Assembly (NCBI GenBank): GCA_902567945.1
Contig: CACFOC010000004.1
Location: forward strand, 1 to 45,284
Length of the DNA: 45,284 bases
Origin: an uncultured Pelagibacteraceae bacterium
GTDB lineage: Bacteria; Pseudomonadota; Alphaproteobacteria; Pelagibacterales; Pelagibacteraceae
Reading direction: 5' to 3'
In this document: positions 32,381 through 42,514 of the stretch, one piece after another
Layout: the number at the start of each line of letters is the position of its first letter
How positions within the stretch are numbered: position 1 is the stretch's first letter
The notes under the pieces: model-generated
The model's input: only the letters and a program-made list of their open reading frames with translations
Databases searched by the model: none
Told to the model about the DNA's origin: nothing
Position numbers and translations under genes: made by a program

Positions 32381-33727
32381 ATGTTTGAAAATTTAACAAG
32401 TAAATTTGAAGAAATTTTTAGTTCTTTAAAAAAGGCTCCATCACTTAATGAAACCCAAGTTGATGAAGGCTTACGAAATATACGCCAAGCTTTATTAGAA
32501 GCAGATGTAGCGCTACCTGTAGCGAAAGAACTTATAAAAAATATAAAACCAAAGGCAGTTGGTAAAGAAGTTATTAGATCAACAACACCTGGGCAAATGA
32601 TTGTCAAAGTTGTTTTTGATGAAATTGTTAAAATTTTAGGAGACAAAAAATCTGAATTAAATTTAAACGCAGTTCCTCCCGTTTGTTTAATGTTGGTTGG
32701 ATTGCAAGGGTCAGGAAAAACAACAACAGCAGCAAAGCTTGCAAAATATTTAGAAAAAAATAATAAAAAAAAATCTCTTTTGGTCAGTTTGGATATTTAC
32801 AGACCAGCTGCACAAGAGCAGTTAAATATATTAGGTGAAAAAAATTCAATACAAACTTTGCCCATTGTTAAAGATCAGCTACCAGTTGATATTGTAAAAC
32901 GTGCTCTTAATGCTGCATCTTTAAGCGCAATCGATTCCATAATTTTTGATACAGCTGGAAGAACTCAAATTGATCTATCTATGATGAATGAAATTAAAGA
33001 AATCAAATCAATTGCAAACCCAATAGAAACAATTTTAGTTGCCGATTCTCTTACAGGTCAAGTTGCTGTTAACGTTGCTCAAGAATTTAAAAAAGCTGTT
33101 GATTTGACAGGAATAATTTTGACTAGAGTAGATGGAGATGGAAGAGGTGGGGCAGCTTTAAGTATGAAATTTTCTACAAATACTCCTATCAAATTTATTG
33201 GAATAGGTGAAAAAATAGACCAGCTAGATGTTTTTCACCCAGATAGAATAGCTAACAGAATATTAGGAATGGGAGACATTGTCTCTTTAGTAGAAAAAGC
33301 TTCACAAGATCTTGATGAAGAAAATATTAAAAAAACAGAAGAAAATTTAAAATCAGGTTCTTTTTCTATGGAAGATTATTTAAATCAACTTAGACAAATG
33401 AAAAAAATGGGTGGCATGGAAGGTGTGTTATCTATGCTACCTGGAGTATCTAAAATAAAAAAACAGATGGATAATGCAAATGTTGATGAAAACATAATTA
33501 AAATTAATGAAGCAATTATTTTATCAATGACTAGAGAAGAAAGGTTAAATCCAAAAATAATTAATAATTCAAGAAAAAAAAGAATTTCTAGTGGATCAGG
33601 AGCCGATTCTGCCACTATAAATAAATTGTTAAAACAATTTAAAATGATGACTAATATGATGAAAAAAATGTCAAAAGGTGATCCAAAGGGAGGATTACCT
33701 CCAGAAATTTTTAATCAACTAAAATAA
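32381..33727 (+). CDS. ffh: Signal recognition particle protein Ffh
   Basis: A 448-residue SRP GTPase that binds signal sequences and 4.5S RNA. The N domain (FSSLKKAPSLNETQVDEGLRNIRQALLEADV) is followed by the G domain motifs GLQGSGKTTTAAKLA, DTAGRTQID and LTRVDGDGRGGAALS. The methionine-rich M domain has MKKMGGMEGVLSMLPG and the RNA-binding region RKKRISSGSGADSATINKLLKQF. The length is normal. It heads a transcript with rpsP, trmD and rplS. Only a short unpaired stretch separates the structured upstream element from the ATG, with no obvious Shine-Dalgarno sequence. Confidence 0.98.
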   Translation: MFENLTSKFEEIFSSLKKAPSLNETQVDEGLRNIRQALLEADVALPVAKELIKNIKPKAVGKEVIRSTTPGQMIVKVVFDEIVKILGDKKSELNLNAVPPVCLMLVGLQGSGKTTTAAKLAKYLEKNNKKKSLLVSLDIYRPAAQEQLNILGEKNSIQTLPIVKDQLPVDIVKRALNAASLSAIDSIIFDTAGRTQIDLSMMNEIKEIKSIANPIETILVADSLTGQVAVNVAQEFKKAVDLTGIILTRVDGDGRGGAALSMKFSTNTPIKFIGIGEKIDQLDVFHPDRIANRILGMGDIVSLVEKASQDLDEENIKKTEENLKSGSFSMEDYLNQLRQMKKMGGMEGVLSMLPGVSKIKKQMDNANVDENIIKINEAIILSMTREERLNPKIINNSRKKRISSGSGADSATINKLLKQFKMMTNMMKKMSKGDPKGGLPPEIFNQLK

Positions 33728-33742
33728 AAAAAGGAGATAAAT

Positions 33743-34168
33743 ATGTTAAAAATTAGATTGTCTATGGGTGGAGCTAAGAAAAGGCCAGTATACAAAATTG
33801 TAATTGCAGATAGTAGGTTTCCAAGAGATGGAAGATTTATCGAAAAAGTAGGTTTTTTTAATCCACTACTGCCCAAAACAAAAAAAGAAAGAATTAATCT
33901 AGAAGTTGAGAGAATAAAACATTGGATAAGCAAAGGTGCCAAACCAACTCTAAGAGTATCGAGAATATTGGGAGAAGCTGAAATTTACCCGATGCCCGCT
34001 CAAGGAAATAATCCACTTAAAGCAATTCCAAAGAAAGATAGAAAAAAAGATAAAAATAAAGCTGAGGCTAAAAAAGAAGAACCAAAGAAAGAAGAACCAA
34101 AGAAAGAAACACCTAAAGCTGAGGCTAAAAAAGAAGAACCAAAGAAAGAAGAACCAAAGAAAAAATAA
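33743..34168 (+). CDS. rpsP: Ribosomal protein S16 with a Lys/Glu/Pro-rich C-terminal tail
   Basis: S16 is a small-subunit assembly protein. Residues 1-85 or so match it well: MLKIRLSMGGAKKRPVYKIVIADSR at the start, RDGRFIEKVGFFNPL and the WISKGAKPTLRVSRIL region. The usual length is about 80-90 residues; here it is 141 because of a low-complexity tail (AEAKKEEPKKEEPKKE type, then ending PKKK). The tail includes an exact 45-base repeat. A strong AAGGAG ribosome-binding site precedes the ATG. trmD starts at the base after its stop, with no rimM in between. Confidence 0.96.
   Translation: MLKIRLSMGGAKKRPVYKIVIADSRFPRDGRFIEKVGFFNPLLPKTKKERINLEVERIKHWISKGAKPTLRVSRILGEAEIYPMPAQGNNPLKAIPKKDRKKDKNKAEAKKEEPKKEEPKKETPKAEAKKEEPKKEEPKKK
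34061..34162 (+). repeat. Exact 45-bp repeat in the rpsP tail
   Basis: Two identical 45-base units (34061-34105 and 34118-34162), separated by 12 bases, encode the AEAKKEEPKKEEPKK segment twice. Each unit itself contains a shorter internal repeat of AAGAAGAACCAAAG type. The identity suggests recent duplication or homogenisation. Confidence 0.9.
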
Positions 34169-34858
34169 ATGTGGACGGCAAAAGTATTTACTTTGTATCC
34201 TGAGTTATTTCCAGGACCACTGGGTAATGGTTTATACAAGAAAGCACTGGAAAAAAAATTATGGGCACTAAAGGTAGTGAATATAAGAGATTATGCTTTA
34301 GATAAGCATAAAACTGTTGATGACACTCCCTTTGGTGGAGGAAGTGGAATGCTAATGAGAGCAGACGTAATAGCTAATTCTCTAGATAAAAATATTTCTA
34401 ATAAAAAAGAGCCAATTATTTATTTATCACCAAAAGGAAAAAAGTTTGATCAAAATTATGCTAAAAAAATGTTAAATAGTAATATAAATATTATATGTGG
34501 TCATTTCGAAGGAGTAGATGAAAGATTATTAGAAACTAGAGGTATAGAAGAAGTAAGTGTGGGAGATTTTATATTATCTGGAGGAGAGATAGCAGCTTTA
34601 GTAATTATTGATACAATAGTTAGATTAATACCTGGTGTATTAGGAAATTCAGATTCGCTTGCAGAAGAAACATTTGAAAGAAATATGTTAGAATACCCAC
34701 AGTATACAAAACCTCAAAAATGGGAAAAAAAGGATGTTCCAGACGTATTATTAAAGGGAGATCATGCTAAAATTAAAGACTGGCGTTTAAAGCAATCTGA
34801 GGATATAACACGACGCCGACGCCCTGATTTGTGGGAAAAATATAAAAAAAAAAAATGA
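34169..34858 (+). CDS. trmD: tRNA (guanine-N1)-methyltransferase
   Basis: TrmD methylates N1 of G37 in tRNAs that have G at position 36, preventing +1 frameshifts. The SPOUT-fold knot region is clear: FGGGSGMLM near residue 60, [44 protein letters not shown], and the downstream RRPDLWEKY. The 229-residue length is typical. It begins directly after rpsP and overlaps rplS by four bases (ATGA), so it belongs to the ffh-rpsP-trmD-rplS run. Confidence 0.97.
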   Translation: MWTAKVFTLYPELFPGPLGNGLYKKALEKKLWALKVVNIRDYALDKHKTVDDTPFGGGSGMLMRADVIANSLDKNISNKKEPIIYLSPKGKKFDQNYAKKMLNSNINIICGHFEGVDERLLETRGIEEVSVGDFILSGGEIAALVIIDTIVRLIPGVLGNSDSLAEETFERNMLEYPQYTKPQKWEKKDVPDVLLKGDHAKIKDWRLKQSEDITRRRRPDLWEKYKKKK

Positions 34859-35379
34859 AAAACATAGAAGAAATAAATAGAGAAAGTGTCAAAAAAATTT
34901 TGTCAAAAAAAAAGATACCAGAATTTTTTGCAGGGGACACAATCAAAGTAGGTGTTAGAATTTTTGAAGGCAAAAGAGAAAGAATTCAATATTTTGAAGG
35001 TGTTTGCATAGCAAAAAAAAAACGAGATTTAAATTCATCTTTTACAGTTAGGAAAATTTCTTTTGGAGAGGGTGTTGAAAGAACATTCGCTCTGTTTAGT
35101 CCAATTATTGGTTCAATAAAAGTAATAAGGTCTGGTAATGTTAAAAGAGCAAAATTATATTATTTAAGAGACAGAAAAGGCAAATCAGCAAGAATTACGG
35201 AAAAAATAAAGAAAAGTATAGGTGTAGACATTTCCGAACAATCAGTTGAGCAAGAATCTGAAAATACAAATTTAGGATCTGAAAACCAAAAAAATGCCGA
35301 ACCTCAAAAGGAAGAGGTTAAAAAAGAAACTCTTAAAAAAACAGTAGGAAAAACTGAATTAAAAAAAGAGAAAAAATAA
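34855..35379 (+). CDS. rplS: Ribosomal protein L19 with an acidic/basic C-terminal tail
   Basis: L19 sits at the interface of the two ribosomal subunits. The core covers residues 1 to about 120: [61 protein letters not shown] and [17 protein letters not shown]. The remaining 50 or so residues form a Glu/Lys/Asn/Ser-rich tail ending in LKKEKK that is not part of the family. The low-complexity tail resembles the one on S16 two genes upstream. Its start overlaps the trmD stop. Confidence 0.96.
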   Translation: MKNIEEINRESVKKILSKKKIPEFFAGDTIKVGVRIFEGKRERIQYFEGVCIAKKKRDLNSSFTVRKISFGEGVERTFALFSPIIGSIKVIRSGNVKRAKLYYLRDRKGKSARITEKIKKSIGVDISEQSVEQESENTNLGSENQKNAEPQKEEVKKETLKKTVGKTELKKEKK

Positions 35380-35391
35380 TTTTTTTCTGAA

Positions 35392-36795
35392 ATGCCCCAA
35401 ACGCTTTACGACAAAATTTGGAATGAACATATGGTTCATCAACAAGATGATGGAACAACCTTATTATATGTTGACAGACATCTTGTACATGAAGTTACCA
35501 GCCCACAAGCATTTGAGGGTTTAAGACTTACAAAAAGAAAAGTCAGAAAACCAAAATTTACACTAGCTGTTGCAGATCATAATGTGCCCACTAGTAATCG
35601 ATCTAAAGGTATTGATGATGAAGAATCGAGAATTCAAGTAGAAGTACTTGAAAAAAATTGTAAAGAATTTGGAATACAATTATTTGACATGAAAGATAAA
35701 AGACAAGGTATAGTTCATATTATTGGGCCCGAACAAGGATTTACTCAACCTGGTACAGTAATTGTTTGCGGAGATAGCCATACTGCAACCCACGGAGCTT
35801 TCGGTGCCCTTGCTTTTGGCGTGGGAACTTCAGAAGTTGAACATGTTTTGGCAACACAAACTTTAATTCAAAAAAAATCAAAAAATTTAAAAGTAAATGT
35901 TACAGGCAAATTATCAGCAGGAGTTACTTCTAAAGATGTTATATTACAAACTATTGGAAAAATAGGAACCGCGGGTGGAACAGGTATGGTAATCGAATAT
36001 GCTGGAAACGTAATTAGTGCTTTAAGCATGGAACAACGTATGACAATCTGTAATATGTCAATAGAAGCTGGCGCAAGAGCAGGGTTAATTGCTCCAGATG
36101 AAAAAACTATTAAATATTTAAAAGATAGACCCATGTCTCCTAAGAAAGAAAATTGGGACAAAGCAGTAGAGTATTGGTCAAAACTTAAATCAGATCCAGA
36201 GTCAAAATTTGATTATGAAGTAGAAATAAAAGGAAACGATATAAATCCCATGGTAACTTGGGGAACTTCTCCTCAAGATGTTGTTTCTATTACAGATTCA
36301 ATTCCAGACCCAGAAAAAGAAAAAGACGCAGATAGAAAAATTTCAATGAATAGAGCTTTAGAATATATGGGACTTAAACCAAACACAAAAATGACAGACA
36401 TTAAAATTGATAGGATTTTTATAGGAAGTTGTACAAATGGTAGAATAAGCGATTTAAGAGATGCTGCTAAAATCTTAAAAGGAAAAAAAATAGCCAGTCA
36501 CGTTAATGCTATGGTCGTTCCAGGATCTGGATTAGTAAAACAACAGGCTGAACAAGAAGGAATTGACAAAATTTTTATTCAATCAGGATTTGATTGGAGG
36601 GAACCCGGTTGTTCAATGTGTTTAGCTATGAATAATGACAAACTTAATCCTAAAGAAAGATGTGCGTCGACTTCAAACAGAAATTTTGAAGGACGACAAG
36701 GAAGGGGAGGAAGGACTCATTTAGTTAGTCCAGCTATGGCAGCAGCAGCAGCTATAGATGGTCATTTATCTGATGTAAGAAAATTTAAGATTTAA
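35392..36795 (+). CDS. leuC: 3-Isopropylmalate dehydratase large subunit
   Basis: LeuC forms with LeuD the 4Fe-4S enzyme that isomerises 2- and 3-isopropylmalate in leucine synthesis. The cluster-binding cysteines lie in [18 protein letters not shown] (first region), [12 protein letters not shown] and [12 protein letters not shown]. The N-terminal [18 protein letters not shown] and [18 protein letters not shown] are typical. The 467-residue length is normal. It starts 12 bases after rplS, and leuD follows one base after its stop. Confidence 0.97.
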   Translation: MPQTLYDKIWNEHMVHQQDDGTTLLYVDRHLVHEVTSPQAFEGLRLTKRKVRKPKFTLAVADHNVPTSNRSKGIDDEESRIQVEVLEKNCKEFGIQLFDMKDKRQGIVHIIGPEQGFTQPGTVIVCGDSHTATHGAFGALAFGVGTSEVEHVLATQTLIQKKSKNLKVNVTGKLSAGVTSKDVILQTIGKIGTAGGTGMVIEYAGNVISALSMEQRMTICNMSIEAGARAGLIAPDEKTIKYLKDRPMSPKKENWDKAVEYWSKLKSDPESKFDYEVEIKGNDINPMVTWGTSPQDVVSITDSIPDPEKEKDADRKISMNRALEYMGLKPNTKMTDIKIDRIFIGSCTNGRISDLRDAAKILKGKKIASHVNAMVVPGSGLVKQQAEQEGIDKIFIQSGFDWREPGCSMCLAMNNDKLNPKERCASTSNRNFEGRQGRGGRTHLVSPAMAAAAAIDGHLSDVRKFKI

Positions 36796-36796
36796 A

Positions 36797-37396
36797 ATGA
36801 AAAAATTTAATATATTAAAAGGTATACCTGCAAATTTGCCAATTATGAATGTTGATACTGATATGATTATTCCTAAGCAGTTTTTAAAAACTATCAAAAG
36901 GACTGGATTAGGAAAAAATTTATTTTTTGAAATGCGTTATGATGAAAAAGGTAATAAAAAAGAAAATTTTGTTTTGAATCAAAAACCATATGATCAGTCT
37001 ACAATTTTGTTAACAGGAAAAAATTTTGGTTGTGGTTCTTCAAGAGAACACGCCCCATGGGCACTATTAGATTTTGGTATAAAATGTGTGATAGGCCCTA
37101 GTTTTGCAGATATTTTTTACAATAATTGTTTTAAAAATGGAATGTTACCAATAATTTTAGACGTAGATAAAATTGAGGAGCTTGTTCAATACTCTAAAAG
37201 AAAAGAAAGTATAGAAATAAATCTTGAAAATGAGAAAATTATATTTGGAAATAAAATAATTAATTTTAAAATTGATGCTTTTAAAAAAAAATGTTTATTA
37301 AATGGTCTAGATGATATTGCTTTATCTTTAAATAAAGAAAAAAACATTACTTCATTTGAAAATGAGATGAAAAAGAACAAACCCTGGATTAATTAG
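36797..37396 (+). CDS. leuD: 3-Isopropylmalate dehydratase small subunit
   Basis: A 199-residue swivel-domain subunit of isopropylmalate isomerase. The segments [63 protein letters not shown] and KNGMLPI are characteristic. It lies between leuC and leuB with one-base gaps, so the three genes are co-expressed. leuA is not in the window. Confidence 0.97.
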   Translation: MKKFNILKGIPANLPIMNVDTDMIIPKQFLKTIKRTGLGKNLFFEMRYDEKGNKKENFVLNQKPYDQSTILLTGKNFGCGSSREHAPWALLDFGIKCVIGPSFADIFYNNCFKNGMLPIILDVDKIEELVQYSKRKESIEINLENEKIIFGNKIINFKIDAFKKKCLLNGLDDIALSLNKEKNITSFENEMKKNKPWIN

Positions 37397-37397
37397 A

Positions 37398-38504
37398 ATG
37401 ATTAAAATAAAAAAAAGGAAAATTTTACTATTACCAGGTGATGGAATTGGCGCAGAAGTTATTGGTGAAGTTAAAAAAATTATTAATTGGTTTAATAAAA
37501 AAAAATCTTTAGATTTTCAAACCGAAGAAGGTTTAGTAGGTGGAGTTTCTTATGAAAAACATAAAAAACCAATTACGGACGAAGTTTTTTATAAAGCATT
37601 AGAATCAGAAGCAGTTATATTAGGAGCTGTTGGAGGCCCTAAATGGGATAATCTTGAATTTTCAAAAAGACCAGAACGGGCTCTTTTAAAATTAAGAAAA
37701 GAATTAAAACTATTTGCTAATCTTAGACCGGCAATTTGTTTTAAACAATTAGTTGATGCATCTAGTTTAAAACCAGAGATTGTTTCAGGATTAGATATAA
37801 TGATCGTAAGGGAGCTTACAGGAGGAATATATTTTGGTGAACCAAGAGGAATTAAACCGATTGAAAATGGGGAGCGAAAAGGTATTAATACACATTCTTA
37901 TACAAGCAGTGAAATAATTAGAGTTGCCAAGGTAGCTTTTGAACTTGCTCAAAAAAGAAATAAAAAAGTTACATCATGTGAAAAATCTAATGTTATGGAA
38001 GCAGGTGTCCTTTGGAGAGAAGAAGTCCAAAAAGTTAAAGATGAAGATTATCCAAACATTGAATTAAAGCATATGCTTGCCGACAATTGTGCAATGCAGT
38101 TACTAAGAGATCCAAAACAGTTTGATGTCATAGTAACAGATAATTTATTTGGTGATATATTGTCAGATGAAGCTGCAATGTTGACCGGCTCACTAGGTTT
38201 ACTTCCATCTGCCTCTTTAGGAGCAAAAGATAAAAATGGTAAAATGAGATCTATGTATGAACCAGTACACGGGTCAGCTCCTGATATTGCAGGAAAAGGC
38301 CAAGCTAATCCAATTGCATCAATTTTAAGTTTTTCGATGGCATTAAGATATTCTTTAGATTTAGATAAAGAAGCAGATAATTTAGATAAGGCAGTCCAAA
38401 AAGTTCTTGATGATGGCTTAAGAACAAAAGACATTTTGTCCAAAGGTAAAAAAGAAGTATCCACATCGCAAATGGGGGATGCAATAATTTCAAAACTTAA
38501 ATAG
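37398..38504 (+). CDS. leuB: 3-Isopropylmalate dehydrogenase
   Basis: LeuB oxidises and decarboxylates 3-isopropylmalate to 2-oxoisocaproate with NAD. The opening [16 protein letters not shown], the [15 protein letters not shown] segment, [18 protein letters not shown] with its substrate-binding arginines, [13 protein letters not shown], the [26 protein letters not shown] metal-binding region and [18 protein letters not shown] are all present. The 368-residue length is normal. It closes the leuCDB set and is followed after 11 bases by the beta-oxidation genes. Confidence 0.97.
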   Translation: MIKIKKRKILLLPGDGIGAEVIGEVKKIINWFNKKKSLDFQTEEGLVGGVSYEKHKKPITDEVFYKALESEAVILGAVGGPKWDNLEFSKRPERALLKLRKELKLFANLRPAICFKQLVDASSLKPEIVSGLDIMIVRELTGGIYFGEPRGIKPIENGERKGINTHSYTSSEIIRVAKVAFELAQKRNKKVTSCEKSNVMEAGVLWREEVQKVKDEDYPNIELKHMLADNCAMQLLRDPKQFDVIVTDNLFGDILSDEAAMLTGSLGLLPSASLGAKDKNGKMRSMYEPVHGSAPDIAGKGQANPIASILSFSMALRYSLDLDKEADNLDKAVQKVLDDGLRTKDILSKGKKEVSTSQMGDAIISKLK

Positions 38505-38515
38505 TATTAAGTTCA

Positions 38516-40744
38516 ATGAATATAAAAAATGTTGTTGTCATTGGTTCTGGTACTATGGGAAGTGGTATCGCAGCACAATTATGTAATGCGAACATTCCAG
38601 TCACCCTACTAGATTTGAAGACAGAAATTTCAGAAAAAGCGAAAAAAAAAATTCTTGAATCAAGACCTCCTTTGCTAATCGATAAAAGCAAAATTGGCAA
38701 TATAAAAGTAGGAAATATAGAAGGAGATTTTGATATTGTTAAAAAAGCTGATTGGGTAGTCGAAGCCGTAGTTGAGAGAATAGATATAAAACATAATCTT
38801 TATGAAAAAATATTAAAAACAAGAAAAAAAGATTCAATAATTTCATCCAACACATCCACTATCCCTTTAAAAGTTTTATCAGAAAAAATGTCCGATGAAG
38901 ATAAAAAAGATTTTTGTATTACTCACTTTTTTAATCCAGTTAGGTATATGGGTTTATTAGAGATTGTTAGTGAGTCTATTAACGACACAAAGAAGATAAA
39001 TTTTTTAAAAAATTTTTGTGAAGATAGTTTAGGAAAAGGAGTAATTATCTGTAAAGATACCCCAGGTTTTTTAGGTAACAGAGTCGGCGTTTATGCCATG
39101 CAAGTTGCTATGACGGAAGCCATCAAAATGAAATTAAGTATAGAGGAAGCCGATGCTATTTTTGGGAGACCTATGGGCATTCCTAAAACAGGAGTATTTG
39201 GTTTGTATGATTTGATCGGTATTGATTTAATGGCAGATGTTTTAAAAAGTTTTTTAAAAGAATTACCAAAATCTGATGTTTTTCATGAAGTAGCTCAAGA
39301 AATCCCATTGGTGAAAAATCTAATTGAAACTGGTTACACTGGAAGAAAAGGAAAAGGTGGATTTTATAGAATGAATAAACAAAACGGAAAGAAATTGCTA
39401 GAAGCAATTAATTTAACTACCAAAGATTATTCTCCATCTAAAAAAGTTGACCTTGGTATCGATGAAAAAGTTGATTTAAAAGAACTTGTTTCAAGAAATG
39501 ATAAATATGGAGAATATGCTTGGTCAGTTATTTCAAAAATTATTCTGTATGCATCTTCTTTAGTACCTGGTGTATCAAAGGATTATAATAATATTGATGA
39601 GGCAATGAGACTTGGTTTTAATTGGACCAAGGGGCCATTCGAAATGCTCGAAGAGCTGGGTGTAATATTTTTTGTAGAAAAAGATAGTCAGTTAAAAATG
39701 AATAAATTTATAAAAGAACTTTACGACAAAAAAACTGAAACTTTTTACGGAAAAAGGCAGATTTATACAAATTTAGAAACTTTAGGAAAAGTAAAGCAAT
39801 CAGCAAAAATTAATAAAGATAATAAGTCAGCTTTTACATACGAGCATAAAGATTATAAAATTATAGAATTTAATACTAAAGCCAACACTTTGGATTACGA
39901 TTCAATGGATGCATTAAAAAAAGCATCTGATAAAAATATGATCATTATTAATGAGGGGATGCAATTTTCAGCAGGTGTTAATTTGAATTATGTTATGGAT
40001 TTTGCAAAAGAAAAAAATTGGAAAGCTATAGAAAAGTTTATTCATCATTTTCAAATGACCTGTAAACAGTTAAAATATTCCAATAATGTGGTTGTTTCTG
40101 CACCTTCAGGCTTAGCTTTGGGTGGCGGTTTTGAAGTTTTAGTTCAAAGTGATTATGTAGTTGCGCATACTAATATAGTCACAGGATTAGTTGAAACACT
40201 AGTAGGTTTGATACCTGCTGGAGGAGGAACTACTAATATGCTGTGGAGATGGATGCAAGCTCAAGAAGCCAAAAAAGATCCTGATTTTGCTCCACAAAAA
40301 GTATTTGATATTATTGGTTACGGTAAGACGGCTACCTCACCAATAGAGGCAATGCCTCTTAAGTTTTTATTAGAGAAAGACAAAAGTATTATGAACAGAA
40401 ATAAGTTACTTTCAGCTTCACAAGATTTAATAAATGAGAAAAAAGACGGATATAGACCTCCAAAACAGCCAACTTTTAAGTTATCAGGAAGCCAAGTTAG
40501 AGGTAAAATGTTCCAAACACTTGAAAAACTTTTTAAAGAAAAGAAAATTTTGGAACATGGTATGGAAGTCGGAAAAAAATTAGCTTTTGTATTAAGTGGT
40601 GGCAATACTACTGTTAATAAAGAATTATCAGAAGATGATATGTATGCTTTAGAGTTAGATGCGTTTGTTAGACTCATAGAAATGAAAAAAACTCAAGCTA
40701 GAATAAAACACACACTTGCAACAGGAAAACCTTTGGTGAATTAA
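38516..40744 (+). CDS. 3-Hydroxyacyl-CoA dehydrogenase/enoyl-CoA hydratase fusion (FadN order)
   Basis: A 742-residue two-enzyme protein for beta-oxidation. The N-terminal half is 3-hydroxyacyl-CoA dehydrogenase: the NAD-binding VVVIGSGTMGSGIAAQLC, SSNTSTIPL, the catalytic-His segment ITHFFNPVRYM, CKDTPGFLGNRVG and the second helical domain with GRKGKGGFY. The C-terminal half (from about residue 440) is crotonase-like: FSAGVNLN, SGLALGGGFEVLVQSDYV with a Glu, and LVETLVGLIPAGGGT with a second Glu, so both catalytic acids look present. This dehydrogenase-first order is that of FadN-type proteins and the reverse of FadB/FadJ. It ends with TAATG overlapping the acyl-CoA dehydrogenase start. No thiolase gene is in the window. 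Confidence 0.92.
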   Translation: MNIKNVVVIGSGTMGSGIAAQLCNANIPVTLLDLKTEISEKAKKKILESRPPLLIDKSKIGNIKVGNIEGDFDIVKKADWVVEAVVERIDIKHNLYEKILKTRKKDSIISSNTSTIPLKVLSEKMSDEDKKDFCITHFFNPVRYMGLLEIVSESINDTKKINFLKNFCEDSLGKGVIICKDTPGFLGNRVGVYAMQVAMTEAIKMKLSIEEADAIFGRPMGIPKTGVFGLYDLIGIDLMADVLKSFLKELPKSDVFHEVAQEIPLVKNLIETGYTGRKGKGGFYRMNKQNGKKLLEAINLTTKDYSPSKKVDLGIDEKVDLKELVSRNDKYGEYAWSVISKIILYASSLVPGVSKDYNNIDEAMRLGFNWTKGPFEMLEELGVIFFVEKDSQLKMNKFIKELYDKKTETFYGKRQIYTNLETLGKVKQSAKINKDNKSAFTYEHKDYKIIEFNTKANTLDYDSMDALKKASDKNMIIINEGMQFSAGVNLNYVMDFAKEKNWKAIEKFIHHFQMTCKQLKYSNNVVVSAPSGLALGGGFEVLVQSDYVVAHTNIVTGLVETLVGLIPAGGGTTNMLWRWMQAQEAKKDPDFAPQKVFDIIGYGKTATSPIEAMPLKFLLEKDKSIMNRNKLLSASQDLINEKKDGYRPPKQPTFKLSGSQVRGKMFQTLEKLFKEKKILEHGMEVGKKLAFVLSGGNTTVNKELSEDDMYALELDAFVRLIEMKKTQARIKHTLATGKPLVN

Positions 40745-42513
40745 TGGCAACTTATAGAGCTCCAGTAGATGATATGATGTTTCTCTTTGAGAATTTAAGA
40801 GACAATTCTCATTACAATTCACTTGAAAAATATAAGGAGGTTAATCCTGATCTTGCAAAAGATATTTTGGAGCAAGCGGCAAAGCTAACTGAAAATCTTA
40901 TATTACCCTTAGCTAAAGTCGGGGATGAAACACCTGCTAAATTAGAGAATGGCGTAGTAAGAACTCCCCCAGGATATAAAGAAGCTTACAAAAAATTTAT
41001 TGATGATGGGTGGGTCTCTTTATCTTGCGCACCTGAGTATGGCGGACAAGGAATGCCAAAAACCATTAGTTCATTTTTTGATGAAATGTTATCTGCTGCT
41101 AGTCTTTCATTTAAACTTTATAGCGAACTAAGCATTGGAGCGTACAATTGTATACTTCATCATGGAAATGATTCAATAAAGAAAAAGTTTCTTCCTAATA
41201 TGGTTAAGGGTACCTGGAGTGGAACAATGTGTTTAACAGAACCAGTTTGTGGAACAGATTTAGGACTCTTAAAAACAAAAGCAGTAAAACAATCAGATGA
41301 CACTTATAAATTAACTGGTCAAAAAATATTTATAACTTCAGGGGATCAAGATCTTACTGAAAATATTATTCATTTGGTTCTTGCGAGAACTACCGATGCA
41401 CCAGCTGGAACAAAAGGCATTAGTTTATTTTTGGTACCAAAAATCAAAGTTAAGGAAGACGGATCTTTAGGAAAAAGAAATGGAGTTTCAACCAATTCAA
41501 TTGAAAGTAAAATGGGAATTAGGGGATCAGCTACCTGTGTTTTAAATTTTGACGATTCCACTGGATATATGATCGGGCCTAAAAACAAAGGATTAAGCTC
41601 TATGTTTACAATGATGAATTTAGAAAGAATTGTTGTGGGTCTTCAAGGATTGGGATTATCCGAAATTGCTTATCAAAATGCCCTAAACTATTCAAAAGAA
41701 AGAAAACAAGGAAAATCTCATAATAGCAAAACTAAAAATGGCGCAGACTTAATCATTGATCATGCAGATATAAGAAGATCATTATTAAATATGAAATCGA
41801 TTATAGAGGGTGAAAGAGCTTTAAGTTTTTGGTTAGCTCAACAAACTGAAGTCAGTTTGCATCATAAAGACAATAAAGTTAAAGAAGAAGCTTTAGACTT
41901 TGTTTCTTTAATGACCCCAGTTGTTAAATCATTATTTAGTGATATGGGAATGGAAATTACTAGTGAAGCTATGCAAATTTTTGGTGGATATGGTTATACA
42001 AAAGATCAAGGAATAGAGCAGCTTTACAGGGATAATAGGATTACACCAATATATGAAGGCACAAACTCCGTTCAAGCAATTGATCTTGTTTTTAGAAAAC
42101 TTATTAATAAAGATAAAGATATTATAGGTGGCTATTTTAAATTAATCGGGGAAGAAATAAAAAAAAATAAAAATCAAGCTAAAATAAAACCGCTAGCTGA
42201 AAAATTAGATGAATATTTAAAAATAACGATAAATTTTACAAATTGGATTAAAGATAAAATGAAAAATTCTAGGGACGATGTAAGTGCAGCTTGTAACGAT
42301 TATTTAAAAGTATTAGGCTTTATTTCATTAGGGTATTCTTGGCTCAAAGTCTTAAACGTTAGTTATAAAGAGTTAAGTAAAAACAAAATTTTTTTTGAAG
42401 ACAAAATTGAAACTGCTAATTTTTTCTTTAATAGAGTTTTACCTAGAATAGACTTTCATTATAAGTCTGCTATCTCAGGAAGTAAGTATATAATGAATTT
42501 TAAATTTAACTAA
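40744..42513 (+). CDS. Acyl-CoA dehydrogenase, long (~590-residue) class
   Basis: A 589-residue FAD-dependent acyl-CoA dehydrogenase with an extra C-terminal domain. Family segments are YRAPVDDMMFLFENL at the start, YGGQGMPKTISSFFDEML, MCLTEPVCGTDLGLLKTKA, KMGIRGSATCVLNFDD, FGGYGYTKDQGIEQLYRDNRITPIYEGTNSVQAIDL, with the catalytic Glu in IYEGT. This length class includes both fatty acyl-CoA dehydrogenases and DmdC-type methylmercaptopropionyl-CoA dehydrogenases, and the sequence alone does not separate them. Its coupling to the FadN-type fusion favours beta-oxidation. The stop is one base from the aldehyde dehydrogenase stop on the other strand. Confidence 0.92.
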   Translation: MATYRAPVDDMMFLFENLRDNSHYNSLEKYKEVNPDLAKDILEQAAKLTENLILPLAKVGDETPAKLENGVVRTPPGYKEAYKKFIDDGWVSLSCAPEYGGQGMPKTISSFFDEMLSAASLSFKLYSELSIGAYNCILHHGNDSIKKKFLPNMVKGTWSGTMCLTEPVCGTDLGLLKTKAVKQSDDTYKLTGQKIFITSGDQDLTENIIHLVLARTTDAPAGTKGISLFLVPKIKVKEDGSLGKRNGVSTNSIESKMGIRGSATCVLNFDDSTGYMIGPKNKGLSSMFTMMNLERIVVGLQGLGLSEIAYQNALNYSKERKQGKSHNSKTKNGADLIIDHADIRRSLLNMKSIIEGERALSFWLAQQTEVSLHHKDNKVKEEALDFVSLMTPVVKSLFSDMGMEITSEAMQIFGGYGYTKDQGIEQLYRDNRITPIYEGTNSVQAIDLVFRKLINKDKDIIGGYFKLIGEEIKKNKNQAKIKPLAEKLDEYLKITINFTNWIKDKMKNSRDDVSAACNDYLKVLGFISLGYSWLKVLNVSYKELSKNKIFFEDKIETANFFFNRVLPRIDFHYKSAISGSKYIMNFKFN

Positions 42514-42514
42514 A

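Noticed and set aside
34000-34239. Minus-strand frame opposite the rpsP tail with Ser/Phe repeats
   Set aside because: It is the complement of the Lys/Glu repeat and merely mirrors its low complexity.
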